A stretch of DNA of 64,000 nucleotides from Rhizobium sp. RM (GTDB lineage: Bacteria; Pseudomonadota; Alphaproteobacteria; Rhizobiales; Rhizobiaceae), in the NCBI RefSeq assembly GCF_013390595.1, contig NZ_JACAWV010000006.1, positions 1-64,000 on the forward strand, in the 5' to 3' direction. Below the pieces are notes generated by a model. It saw only the letters and a program-made list of their open reading frames with translations, made no database searches and was not told the DNA's origin. A program made the translations under genes and the position numbers. Shown here piece by piece: positions 1 to 8,631 of this stretch; the first letter of the stretch is position 1, and each line of letters starts with the position of its first letter.

Positions 1-1
1 A

Positions 2-85
2 CAAACCAGCAAGTCAGCCAATCCGCTTGATTTCTCTAGAACGAAGCAGTTCGTCGCCAGCAGCGCCGCCGCCCTCGTTCAGTGA
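2..85 (+). CDS. C-terminal end of an unrecognised protein (partial)
   Basis: The second reading frame is open from the left edge of the window to a TGA at 83-85 and ends in ...AAALVQ. It gives only 27 residues, too few to identify a family. The sharp drop in G+C right after the stop fits the end of a coding region. The call rests on codon composition and this boundary alone. Confidence 0.25.
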   Translation, partial: QTSKSANPLDFSRTKQFVASSAAALVQ

Positions 86-447
86 GCGGACTTATAAACC
101 CACCCCATGAAACAAGTCAACACACCAATTTTCAAAAATACAAAAAATCACACAAGCAATTGATTAGGCGTGATAATTTTGAATTTTCGCGATTTTCACC
201 GTCGGAGCACCTATTAAAGGCGGCAGTTTTTGCACAGCTGGATGGGCTCCTTAATATGAGAGACTGTTTTGCGCCTTGTTTTGGCCCGAGTCCTCACTAA
301 TTGCTTCGTCAACGAACAATTAACCACAGCCCATCCGTACATATATAAGGGCGAGCACAGACGCCGCGGATTTGACTCATGGCGTCGAAAGTTGCACACC
401 TTCGCTGAAGTTTCTGGAGAACGCATGACTGACGGGAAGCAGCAGGC
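86..447. other. AT-rich intergenic region upstream of the M23 peptidase gene
   Basis: No convincing gene is present. The first 150 bases are unusually A+T rich for this genome. An inverted repeat at 298-322 (TAATTG and TTCGT arms with their complements, one bulged C, a two-base loop) could form a stable hairpin. A TATATAA-like stretch at about 343-350 may be the -10 region for the peptidase gene at 448, but no clear -35 was found. Confidence 0.4.
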
Positions 448-2394
448 ATGATGGCGGATCGCAATGTGATCCGCTCGCTTGGCACGGAACCGCCGATTTT
501 GGCGGAGGGTCGACGTGCGCCTGACCGTCGCGAGATTTCCATGCGCTGGCTTTCCGGCACGTTCCTGACAGGTATTACCTCATCGATATTGATGGGCGTC
601 GCGCTGTTTGCCGCACTTGATGGCCGTCAGCAGCTCGCCATTCCCGCCGAAGCCTTTGCGCGCGCCGACATGGGCAACAATGCGACAGAAGCCGCCCGCC
701 GTGGCGTTCGCCTTCTCGCACCAAATATTGCCGCGCGTCCCTCGGATCGCTCCATCATGGAAGTTTCGACCGTCATTCATGACGGCGACAAGGAAGTGGT
801 CCGCAAGGTACCCTTCTCGCATGTCAAAATCCCACTCGCGTCAAATTACGCGAAACAGGACGACTATCCGGCTTTTGATCCGCTCAATATCTTCGCAAGC
901 AATGATGACAATGGCGCAGCCATTCCGCCTGCCAGCCGTACGGGCACGATCTACGGGTCCGAAGTGGAATCCGAAGTCAGTCTTAAGACGGTCGCCTTTC
1001 CGACGCAGCATTCCAAATATGCTTTTGCAGGGTCATTGAGTTTTGATGAGGTTGAAGAGGCGGTCCGGTCGAATGGTTCGATCCTGACGGACGGAAACGA
1101 GCAGCTTGCGGCTCTCTATTATATCGACCCGCGTCGTTTCGACGATGACGAAGGTGATGTCGACATTACGGCCGGCCTTGCGGCCCGCGTTGTCGAACAG
1201 AACATGTCGGTGTCGACACCACAATCGCCCTCCGCGCCGGTCAAGGAGTATGCCGACGACGTCATTCCGGCGCGCCAGGCCGAGTCTATCGAGGATGCTC
1301 TGTTCGGGGCGGGTTATTCGAAAGCGCAGGCCTCCGAAATTGCTGGTCTGCTTTCACCCGAAATTAGGTCGCAGAACGTTGAGAGCGGTGATGTGCTGCG
1401 TGTGGGCGTGCTGCAAGAGGATGAAAAGAGCGATATCGTCCGTGTCAGCCTTTATCGAAAAGGCAGGCACATGGTCACTATGGCCGTCGACGACAAGAAG
1501 CGCTTCATCAAGGCAAGCGAACCCCCGAAACTTGATGCCGTTGCGACGGCTTTCGACAGTACCCCTGCCCCGGCTGCCGGGCGCGATCTGCCGAGCGTTT
1601 ATGATGGCGTATATCGGGCCGCGCTTGCCTATGGCATGAACCAGAGCATGGTCTCGCAGCTCGTCAAGCTTCTTGCCAGCAGCGTCGATTTCCAGGCGCA
1701 GCTTAAGCCGACAGATACGCTGGAAGCCTTTTTCTCCGTTGAAGACACGGATGGCAAAGCAACCGACAAATCCGAGCTTCTTTATGTGAATGCCAAGTTC
1801 GGTGATAACGAGACACGTTTTTATCGTTTTCAGAACCCTGACGACAACAGCGTCGACTACTTCGATGAAAACGGAAAGAGCATCCGCCAGTTTCTGTTGC
1901 GCAACCCGGTTCCGAATGGCCGCATGACCTCCGGTTTCGGCATGCGCCGTCACCCCGTTCTGAAGTTCAGCCGTATGCATACCGGCACGGACTGGGCTGC
2001 ACCGCGTGGCACACCGATCATCGCAACCGGTAACGGCGTGGTGGAAAAAGCAGGTTGGGCTTCCGGTTATGGGAACCAGACCCTTTTGCGCCATGCCAAT
2101 GGTTATGTGTCTTCCTACAATCATCAAAGCGCGATCGCCCGCGGAGTGACCGAAGGCGCGAAAGTCAGACAAGGTCAAGTGATCGGTTATGTTGGCTCCA
2201 CCGGCCTTTCGACCGGCGCGCACCTGCACTATGAGCTTATCGTCAACGGCACCAAGGTCGATGCGATGAAGGTTCGCCTCCCCGGCGGTAAGTCGCTCTC
2301 GGGCGACGCACTGGCTAGGTTCTCCGATGAGAGAAAGCGGATCGACAACCTTCTCAACATCGAGGACAAACCCAATCAGGTGGCTAGCCGCTAA
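448..2394 (+). CDS. M23 family metallopeptidase, membrane-anchored
   Basis: This 648-residue protein is probably a periplasmic LytM/M23 peptidoglycan endopeptidase or a divisome-type activator. A single hydrophobic segment at about residues 35-55 should anchor it in the inner membrane. A long acidic, poorly conserved middle region follows, and the catalytic M23 domain spans about residues 485-610. The zinc and catalytic signature is complete: His511 and Asp515 in MHTGTD, and His592/His594 in HLHYE, so it is probably an active hydrolase. The gene stands alone between an AT-rich leader and a shared terminator with clpB. Adjacent ATGs at 448 and 451 are both possible starts, and the ribosome site is weak. 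The cleaved bond cannot be told from sequence. Confidence 0.85.
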   Translation: MMADRNVIRSLGTEPPILAEGRRAPDRREISMRWLSGTFLTGITSSILMGVALFAALDGRQQLAIPAEAFARADMGNNATEAARRGVRLLAPNIAARPSDRSIMEVSTVIHDGDKEVVRKVPFSHVKIPLASNYAKQDDYPAFDPLNIFASNDDNGAAIPPASRTGTIYGSEVESEVSLKTVAFPTQHSKYAFAGSLSFDEVEEAVRSNGSILTDGNEQLAALYYIDPRRFDDDEGDVDITAGLAARVVEQNMSVSTPQSPSAPVKEYADDVIPARQAESIEDALFGAGYSKAQASEIAGLLSPEIRSQNVESGDVLRVGVLQEDEKSDIVRVSLYRKGRHMVTMAVDDKKRFIKASEPPKLDAVATAFDSTPAPAAGRDLPSVYDGVYRAALAYGMNQSMVSQLVKLLASSVDFQAQLKPTDTLEAFFSVEDTDGKATDKSELLYVNAKFGDNETRFYRFQNPDDNSVDYFDENGKSIRQFLLRNPVPNGRMTSGFGMRRHPVLKFSRMHTGTDWAAPRGTPIIATGNGVVEKAGWASGYGNQTLLRHANGYVSSYNHQSAIARGVTEGAKVRQGQVIGYVGSTGLSTGAHLHYELIVNGTKVDAMKVRLPGGKSLSGDALARFSDERKRIDNLLNIEDKPNQVASR

Positions 2395-2426
2395 CGGCTT
2401 AATCTGTCGGACGACGTCCTGAATGA

Positions 2427-2460
2427 AAAAGGGCTCCGTCTCCGGAGCCCTTTTCGTTTT
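2427..2460. terminator. Bidirectional intrinsic terminator between the M23 peptidase gene and clpB
   Basis: An eight-base perfect stem (2431-2438 with 2443-2450, loop TCTC) is flanked by AAAAA on the left and TTTTCGTTTT on the right. It can therefore terminate both of the converging genes. Confidence 0.85.
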
Positions 2461-5083
2461 ATGCCGCGTCAGCGGTATCGGCTTCAACCTGGTCCTTCAA
2501 CGGTTTGACCTTGAAGAGCAGGCGATCCGTGCCGGACGTAACCTTGACGCGAGAACCATCAGGAATTTCTCCGCCGAGGATCATCTCGGCAAGTCTGTCC
2601 TGGACAGCCTTCTGGATCACCCGCTTCAGCGGACGTGCGCCATAAGCTGGGTCATAACCCTTGTTGGCAAGCCAATTGCGGGCATCCTCGTCCAGTTGCA
2701 GGTCGATCTTGCGCTCGCCAAGCAGCGACAGAAGACGCTTGAGCTGGATATCCACGATGGCACCCATTTCATCACGCCGCAGGCGATGGAAGAGGATGAT
2801 ATCGTCGATGCGGTTCAGGAACTCAGGCCGGAAATGCGACCGAACGCGTTCCATCACCAACTCACGGACGGAGTCCACATCGTCATTGTCGCCCATCTGT
2901 GTCATGAACTCAGAACCAAGGTTCGAGGTCATGATGATGATGGTGTTCTTGAAATCGACAGTACGGCCCTGACCATCGGTTAGACGGCCATCGTCCAGTA
3001 CCTGCAACAGAACGTTGAACACGTCCGGATGTGCTTTTTCGATCTCGTCAAACAGAACGACCTGATAGGGTCTGCGACGAATGGCTTCCGTCAGCGCTCC
3101 GCCTTCCTCGTAACCGACATAGCCTGGAGGTGCGCCGATCAGCCGTGCAACGGAGTGCTTCTCCATATATTCCGACATATCCAGGCGAACCATCGCGGTT
3201 TCGTCGTCAAACAGGAAGCGAGCCAACGCCTTCGTCAGCTCGGTCTTGCCCACACCCGTTGGACCAAGGAAGATGAAAGAGCCGATCGGACGATTGGGGT
3301 CCTGGAGACCGGCACGCGAACGGCGAACGGCCTTGGAAACGGCCTGAACGGCCTCACCCTGCCCGACGACCGACTGCGCGAGTTCATCTTCCATTCGAAG
3401 AAGCTTTTCACGCTGACCTTCCAGCATCTTGTCGACCGGAATGCCGGTCCAGCGAGAAACGACGTGGGCGATATTATCCGCCGTCACCACTTCCTGCACC
3501 ATCGAACCAGCACCGCTGGCGTCACGGGTTTCCGCCGCCGACAGTTCCTTTTCGAGACCCGGAATGATGCCGTACGTCAACTCGCCAGCGCGCTGGAACT
3601 GGCCATTGCGCTGAGCGATCGCCAAGTCGTTACGAGCCTCTTCCAAGCGCTTCTTCAGATCAGCCGCGTGACCGAGCTTCTGTTTCTCGGCCTGCCAACG
3701 GGCAGTCAAGGCGTCGGCTTTTTCTTCCGTGTCGGCGAGTTCGTCCTCGAGCTTTCTCAGACGATCCGCAGACGATTGGTCAGTTTCCTGCTTCAGCGCC
3801 TCGCGCTCGATCTTCAGCTGGATGATGCGGCGATCAAGCTCATCGAGTTCTTCTGGCTTGGAATCCACCTGCATACGCAGACGCGATGCAGCCTCATCCA
3901 TAAGGTCGATAGCCTTGTCCGGCAGGAAGCGATCGGTGATGTAGCGGTTAGAAAGCGTCGCAGCGGCGACAAGAGCCGAATCCGAGATGCGGACCTTGTG
4001 ATGCTGCTCGTATTTTTCCTTCAGGCCGCGCAAAATCGAAATCGTGTCCTCGACCGTCGGCTCGTCAACCATGACCGGCTGGAAACGACGGGCAAGTGCC
4101 GGATCTTTCTCAACATGCTTGCGATACTCATCAAGTGTGGTCGCACCAACGCAATGCAGTTCACCGCGTGCTAGAGCAGGCTTCAGAAGGTTAGACGCAT
4201 CCATCGCGCCATCTGCCTTGCCTGCACCCACAAGCGTGTGCATCTCGTCGATGAAAAGGATGATCCCACCATTTTCCGCCTGAACTTCGTTCAGGACAGC
4301 TTTCAGGCGCTCCTCGAACTCACCGCGATATTTCGCACCAGCAATCAATGCGCCCATGTCGAGCGCCATCAATTTCTTGTCCTTCAGGCTTTCCGGTACG
4401 TCGCCGTTGACGATACGCAACGCGAGACCTTCCGCAATCGCCGTTTTACCGACGCCGGGTTCACCGATCAGCACAGGATTGTTCTTTGTGCGGCGCGACA
4501 AGACCTGAATGGTGCGGCGAATTTCATCGTCGCGACCGATCACCGGGTCAAGCTTGCCTTCGCGTGCTTCTTCCGTCAGGTCGCGGGCGAACTTCTTCAA
4601 CGCGTCAAAGCCCTGTTCGGCATTGGCGCTGTCGGCCGTCCGTCCCTTGCGGATTTCATTGATCACCTGGTTGAGAGCCTGCGCGGTAACACCTGCCTTT
4701 TTCAAAGAGGCAGAGGTCGATGCGGAACTTTCAATCGCGAGAGCCTGCAACAGTCGCTCGACGGTAACAAAGCTGTCATTGGCCTTCTTCGCCAGGTCTT
4801 CAGCAGTGGAGAAAACCTTCGCAAGCGGCGCAGTCAACGAGAGACCACCGTTGCCGCCGGACACTTTCGGCAATTTCGCAAGTGCGGCGTCGTTGGCAAG
4901 ACGTGCTTCCTTAGCACTGCCGCCAGTCCGCTCGATCAACGAGGCCGCCATTCCCTGCTCGTCATCAAGCAGAACTTTCAAGACGTGCTCAGCGGAAAAT
5001 TGCTGATGGTTTTCGGCAAGCGCAAATGTCTGCGCAGATTGCAGGAAACCACGAACACGTTCGGAATACTTCTCAATATTCAT
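2459..5083 (-). CDS. clpB: ATP-dependent disaggregase ClpB
   Basis: ClpB is the cytoplasmic Hsp100 hexamer that extracts polypeptides from aggregates together with DnaK. The 874-residue product has the full family layout: an N-terminal Clp repeat domain (about 1-145), a first AAA+ module with Walker A GEPGVGKT at 207-214, a charged coiled-coil middle domain (about 400-525), and a second AAA+ module with GPTGVGKT near residue 608. I chose the ATG at 5083 because it starts [10 protein letters not shown], as other ClpB proteins do, and is preceded by TGGAGG. An upstream in-frame start 24 residues earlier lacks this support. The gene is monocistronic. Confidence 0.97.
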   Translation of the reverse strand: MNIEKYSERVRGFLQSAQTFALAENHQQFSAEHVLKVLLDDEQGMAASLIERTGGSAKEARLANDAALAKLPKVSGGNGGLSLTAPLAKVFSTAEDLAKKANDSFVTVERLLQALAIESSASTSASLKKAGVTAQALNQVINEIRKGRTADSANAEQGFDALKKFARDLTEEAREGKLDPVIGRDDEIRRTIQVLSRRTKNNPVLIGEPGVGKTAIAEGLALRIVNGDVPESLKDKKLMALDMGALIAGAKYRGEFEERLKAVLNEVQAENGGIILFIDEMHTLVGAGKADGAMDASNLLKPALARGELHCVGATTLDEYRKHVEKDPALARRFQPVMVDEPTVEDTISILRGLKEKYEQHHKVRISDSALVAAATLSNRYITDRFLPDKAIDLMDEAASRLRMQVDSKPEELDELDRRIIQLKIEREALKQETDQSSADRLRKLEDELADTEEKADALTARWQAEKQKLGHAADLKKRLEEARNDLAIAQRNGQFQRAGELTYGIIPGLEKELSAAETRDASGAGSMVQEVVTADNIAHVVSRWTGIPVDKMLEGQREKLLRMEDELAQSVVGQGEAVQAVSKAVRRSRAGLQDPNRPIGSFIFLGPTGVGKTELTKALARFLFDDETAMVRLDMSEYMEKHSVARLIGAPPGYVGYEEGGALTEAIRRRPYQVVLFDEIEKAHPDVFNVLLQVLDDGRLTDGQGRTVDFKNTIIIMTSNLGSEFMTQMGDNDDVDSVRELVMERVRSHFRPEFLNRIDDIILFHRLRRDEMGAIVDIQLKRLLSLLGERKIDLQLDEDARNWLANKGYDPAYGARPLKRVIQKAVQDRLAEMILGGEIPDGSRVKVTSGTDRLLFKVKPLKDQVEADTADAA

Positions 5084-5131
5084 ACTGTAACCTCCATATA
5101 CCGGCCTGCCCGCATTCGGCACAGTTCCGGG

Positions 5132-5156
5132 TGCTTGGGTTGAGGCTCCCTTCAAG
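5132..5156 (-). promoter_or_regulatory. Possible RpoH-type heat-shock promoter of clpB
   Basis: On the minus strand CTTGAA (5156-5151) is followed 11 bases later by CCCAAGCA (5139-5132), a loose match to the sigma-32 pattern CTTGAAA ... CCCCAT. clpB is normally heat-shock controlled. The -10 match is poor, so this is a guess supported by context. Confidence 0.25.
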
Positions 5157-5400
5157 GCAAGCCCCGCTACGAGCGATGCGTTTCATGTGATTTCGCACCC
5201 TCGCCTCGTCTGCGAACCAAGCGCAACATTCATGAGACGCCGGTTCTTTCGAGAGAGATATGGGAGGCAATTTCTCCGGTTTAAAGGGGATAAAACATGC
5301 GCTGCGGAATTTTTCGAAAGACCCAAAACCTTCGGCAAAGCCCGCCCCCAAACGAATGGGTGTAAGCCGATAGGGATCACCCATCCAAGCCACAAAAACA

Positions 5401-5427
5401 AAAAACTCCGGCAAGCCGGAGTTTTTC
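5401..5427 (-). terminator. Intrinsic terminator after the DUF4167 gene
   Basis: A six-base perfect stem CTCCGG/CCGGAG (5406-5411 with 5416-5421, loop CAAG) is framed by A5 and T5 runs. It lies 30 bases beyond the stop codon at 5457. The remainder of the clpB/DUF4167 gap (5084-5400) holds only the clpB leader and shows nothing else. Confidence 0.8.
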
Positions 5428-5456
5428 GATCGTATATCGCTCTTTGGAAGACGTGC

Positions 5457-6260
5457 TTACTCCGCAGCGCTTTCCAACGTCGTCGGAGCAGCTTCTTCGC
5501 CAGCCGGCGCTTCTGCACCTTCAGCATTTTCATCTGCAGCCGCACGACGCGGACGACGCTGGCGTGGAGCAGCCGAACGGCGGCTCTTCGTCGCGCGCTC
5601 TGCAGCCGGAGCTGCAGTTGCTTCAGCCTGCTGCTGCTCTTCCTCGACGGCAACCTCAAGAGGCGTACCCTCAATGACCGGCTGCGGTGCGGAGCTGGCG
5701 TCATAAACAGGCGCCGCCGGCTCTGCGGAAACCACCTGACGTTCCTGGCGCTCGCGGCGATCTGGCCGTTCGCGACGGTTCGGGCGCTGCTCGTTGCGTT
5801 CGGTCCGCTCCTGGCGCTCCGGCTGCTCTTGGCGCTGAGCGCGTTCGGGCTGCTCGGATTGCTGTGGAGGCACGATTACAACGACGTCGTCGCCATCGTT
5901 TACATCCTCGTCGTCCGTATCGGCGGCGTTGTAGTCGGCTCGGTCATCGCGCTGGAAGCGTTCCTGCATCTGCGCCTGTGCGGCGGCAATGATGCGGTTG
6001 TAGTGCTCAGCGTGCTGCAAATAGTTTTCAGCGATAACGCGATCACCGGAACTCTGTGCGTCGCGTGCAAGAGCCGCATATTTTTCCGCTATGTGCTGGG
6101 CGGTACCACGGATTTTAACATCAGGGCCGGAACTGTCATAAGTCCTGGTGAGCGGGTTACCGCCTTTGCGGTTGAAGTTGTTGTTACCGCCACCATTGTT
6201 ATTGTTGTTGTTGTTATTTCCACGCCCCCGGCCGCGCTTGTTTTGCTGTCCTGGCCTCAT
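5457..6260 (-). CDS. DUF4167 domain-containing protein, low-complexity tail
   Basis: The function is not known. The 267-residue protein starts with a basic Arg/Gly/Asn stretch including an uninterrupted run of eight Asn, followed by a conserved helical block (about residues 35-100, with GTAQHIAEKYAALARDA) typical of the alphaproteobacterial DUF4167 family. The rest is a long, disordered segment rich in Glu, Arg, Gln and Pro, and an Ala-rich acidic end. The composition suggests an RNA- or nucleoprotein-associated factor, but that is inference. I prefer the ATG at 6260, preceded by AGGTGAG, over an ATG 16 codons upstream with no ribosome site. A candidate structured RNA lies about 200 bases upstream on the same strand. 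Confidence 0.85.
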   Translation of the reverse strand: MRPGQQNKRGRGRGNNNNNNNNGGGNNNFNRKGGNPLTRTYDSSGPDVKIRGTAQHIAEKYAALARDAQSSGDRVIAENYLQHAEHYNRIIAAAQAQMQERFQRDDRADYNAADTDDEDVNDGDDVVVIVPPQQSEQPERAQRQEQPERQERTERNEQRPNRRERPDRRERQERQVVSAEPAAPVYDASSAPQPVIEGTPLEVAVEEEQQQAEATAAPAAERATKSRRSAAPRQRRPRRAAADENAEGAEAPAGEEAAPTTLESAAE

Positions 6261-6656
6261 CAATTGCTCACCTGAATTCTGTTTTGCTGACAATCTGGTT
6301 GTTTTCATGCAATTCCAAACACCAAATGCTTGCGCACTTTTCTTGAAATTGCTCCATCACGCGCCTTGCCGGACATAGCTCCGGTCGAAAACCTCGCGTA
6401 TGACGCCCGGCCGCGCAAATGCTGCACCGAGCCGCCTGCGAACAAAGTTTACTGATTCACATGCCGGAAACGCCCAGCCTTTCAGGGCTCTTAGAAGAAC
6501 CCGCTTCGGGACTGACCAATACCCTGACGAATCTTTGTTCGTCCTCAGCCACCCGGCATGTGGCCGCAAACTAGCCCGCTTCATGCGGAAATCCAAGTCT
6601 TTTCTTTTGCTCTGCAAAATATCCTTGCAAAAAATCCGTAGACATATCGCGATTGA
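6261..6656. other. Intergenic region between prmC and the DUF4167 gene
   Basis: This 396-base gap lies between the prmC stop and the DUF4167 start, both on the minus strand. A weak open frame in it resembles no family and overlaps the inverted repeats. The notable content is the nested inverted-repeat structure at 6458-6562, listed separately. The stretch 6261-6457 is A+T richer and probably holds the DUF4167 leader. Confidence 0.5.
6458..6562 (-). ncRNA. Candidate structured RNA (multi-branched) upstream of the DUF4167 gene
   Basis: A 10-base perfect inverted repeat, CACATGCCGG at 6458-6467 and CCGGCATGTG at 6553-6562, encloses three smaller hairpins: AGCC/GGCT (6476-6489), CCCG-CTT-CGGG (6500-6510) and GACGAA/TTCGTC (6526-6543). 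Together they can fold into a four-way junction. The strand is a guess: both flanking genes run minus, so it could be a DUF4167 leader element, a prmC 3' region or an independent RNA. No Rfam family was recognised. Confidence 0.3.
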
Positions 6657-7526
6657 CTATCTCCGGAAGGTCAAAACTCTGTCGTTACCGCCATAATCCT
6701 TGACGGCCTCGAGAAGAGTGAAGCCGTGCGATGTGAATATAGCGGAAACATCAAGCCTTTGATCGAACCCGATCTCTACACCGACAACACCGTTTTCCAC
6801 AAGAAAACGACCTGCGTCGGCAGCAATAAGGCGGTACGGTGCAAGGCCGTCCTGACCTCCGTCAAGCGCCGCCAAGGGATCGTGATAACGAACTTCCCGG
6901 TCAAGCTTTGTGACGACATCACTACGTATATAGGGTGGATTCGACACAATTATGTCGAAGCCACCAGAAATATTTTCAAACCAGTCGCTTCTTACCGCTT
7001 CAAAACGATCGGCAACACCAAGCCGCACCGCATTTTTGCTGGCCGTAGCGAGAGCATCAGCGGATATATCACTGCCAATGCCGCTGGCTGCGGGACATTC
7101 CTTCAAAAGCGTAAGGCAAATTGCCCCTGTGCCTGTTCCAAGATCGATGAGACGAGCATTGCCTTTTCGCGACGTCATGCGCCGCAAATGCTCAAGGAGC
7201 GTATCGACGAGAATTTCCGTATCGGGCCTTGGCTCCAAAGTTTCTCTGGAAAGCAGAAAATCAAGTCCGTAAAACTCACGATGACCAAGAATACGATGCA
7301 CAGGCTCACCTGATGCACGGCGCTCGATCATTGCAGCAATCCGCTCGGCCTCATCCGCACCGACCAGACGTCCTGCCTTCAGAACGAAATCGGTCAAAGA
7401 AAATCCGATCGCTTCGCCAATCAGCATGCGGGCATCGAGCAGTGCATCATTGACACCCGCATCTTCGAGCCGCCGCTTTGCCGCGGCGACTGCGTTTTCA
7501 ACCGTGCAAGCGGAAGCGCGGCTCAC
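6657..7526 (-). CDS. prmC: Release factor glutamine methyltransferase PrmC
   Basis: PrmC N5-methylates the glutamine of the GGQ motif in class I release factors using S-adenosylmethionine. The 289-residue protein has the family pattern: a helical N-terminal domain, the AdoMet-binding loop DLGTGTGA at 128-135, and the catalytic NPPY at 196-199. It starts with GTG at 7526 and overlaps the prfA stop (GTGA), so translation is probably coupled to its own substrate gene prfA. The pairing and length are as expected. Confidence 0.95.
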   Translation of the reverse strand: MSRASACTVENAVAAAKRRLEDAGVNDALLDARMLIGEAIGFSLTDFVLKAGRLVGADEAERIAAMIERRASGEPVHRILGHREFYGLDFLLSRETLEPRPDTEILVDTLLEHLRRMTSRKGNARLIDLGTGTGAICLTLLKECPAASGIGSDISADALATASKNAVRLGVADRFEAVRSDWFENISGGFDIIVSNPPYIRSDVVTKLDREVRYHDPLAALDGGQDGLAPYRLIAADAGRFLVENGVVGVEIGFDQRLDVSAIFTSHGFTLLEAVKDYGGNDRVLTFRR

Positions 7527-8602
7527 TGCTGCTCGCCAAGCTGAGCAAGCTGGCCGGCCTGATAGTCAGCAATCAAGGCGTCAACCACCTCGTCAATCTC
7601 TCCCTCTATCATTCGATCAAGCTTATAGAGTGTGAGATTGATGCGGTGATCCGTAACGCGACCCTGAGGGAAATTGTAGGTGCGGATGCGCTCCGATCGA
7701 TCTCCGGAACCAACCTGGCTTTTACGATCGGCAGAACGCTCGCTATCGGCTTTTTGACGCTCTATGTCGTAAAGTCGCGAACGCAATACCTGCATCGCCT
7801 TGGCACGGTTCTGGTGTTGGGACTTTTCCGAACTGGTTACGATAAGTCCGGTTGGAATATGGGTAATGCGAACTGCGGAGTCAGTCGTATTGACGTGCTG
7901 ACCGCCCGCACCCGACGCTCGCATGGTGTCGATGCGAATATCTTCAGGGCGGATTTCGATGTCAATATCTTCAGCTTCTGGCAGAACCGCAACAGTTGCT
8001 GCAGACGTGTGAATACGCCCGCTTGCTTCGGTCTCAGGCACGCGCTGAACACGGTGCACGCCAGATTCGAACTTCAGCTTGGAAAACACACCGCGCCCAC
8101 TGATGGTCGCAATGATTTCCTTGTACCCGCCAGCTTCGCCCTCGCTGGCGGAAAGCACTTCAACCTTCCAACCCTTCGATGCGGCAAAGCGCTCATACAT
8201 GCGAAACAGGTCACCAGCGAAGAGAGCAGCTTCTGAACCACCCGTTCCAGCGCGGATTTCGAGAATCGCGCTTTTTTCATCCGCTGCATCCTTGGGGAGC
8301 AGCAGAATCTGCATTTCTTTTTCGATTTCTTCGATCCGGGCTTCAACGTCCGGAAGCTCCATTTCGGCGAGATCGCGCATTTCACGGTCAGTCGTCTTGT
8401 CGGCAAGCAAAGCTTCAAGATCGGCTGCTTCCGCTACCGCTTTTTCGTAGTCGCGGATCTTTTTGACGACGGGCTGAAGCTCGGAATATTCCGACGCCAG
8501 CTTCACATAAACATCTGCCGCCGGGCCAGCCGACATGCGCGCTTCGATTTCATCGAAACGCCTTTCCAATTCGCGCATTTTTTCGACGGGAAGCTTCGCC
8601 AC
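7523..8602 (-). CDS. prfA: Peptide chain release factor 1
   Basis: RF1 recognises UAA and UAG stop codons and triggers peptide release. The 359-residue protein carries the GGQ motif at 233-235 and the tripeptide codon-recognition motif P-E-T at 189-191, the P-x-T form that distinguishes RF1 from RF2. It starts with GTG at 8602 behind GGAGTGACTG, and its stop overlaps the prmC start. The gene lies 29 bases downstream of ptsP, so ptsP-prfA-prmC is probably one transcript. Confidence 0.97.
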   Translation of the reverse strand: MAKLPVEKMRELERRFDEIEARMSAGPAADVYVKLASEYSELQPVVKKIRDYEKAVAEAADLEALLADKTTDREMRDLAEMELPDVEARIEEIEKEMQILLLPKDAADEKSAILEIRAGTGGSEAALFAGDLFRMYERFAASKGWKVEVLSASEGEAGGYKEIIATISGRGVFSKLKFESGVHRVQRVPETEASGRIHTSAATVAVLPEAEDIDIEIRPEDIRIDTMRASGAGGQHVNTTDSAVRITHIPTGLIVTSSEKSQHQNRAKAMQVLRSRLYDIERQKADSERSADRKSQVGSGDRSERIRTYNFPQGRVTDHRINLTLYKLDRMIEGEIDEVVDALIADYQAGQLAQLGEQQ

Positions 8603-8631
8603 CAGTCACTCCGATATGGTTTGTATCTTTA

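Noticed and set aside
1354..2487. A 377-codon open frame on the minus strand opposite the M23 peptidase gene
   Set aside because: It is an antisense shadow of a GC-rich gene with complete catalytic motifs on the plus strand, and its product resembles no family.
5132..5156. Heat-shock promoter of clpB as a firm call
   Set aside because: The -35 is fair but the -10 match is poor, so it is kept only as a low-confidence feature.
6357..6617. An 86-codon minus-strand ORF between prmC and the DUF4167 gene
   Set aside because: No ribosome site, no recognisable family, and it runs across the nested hairpins at 6458-6562.
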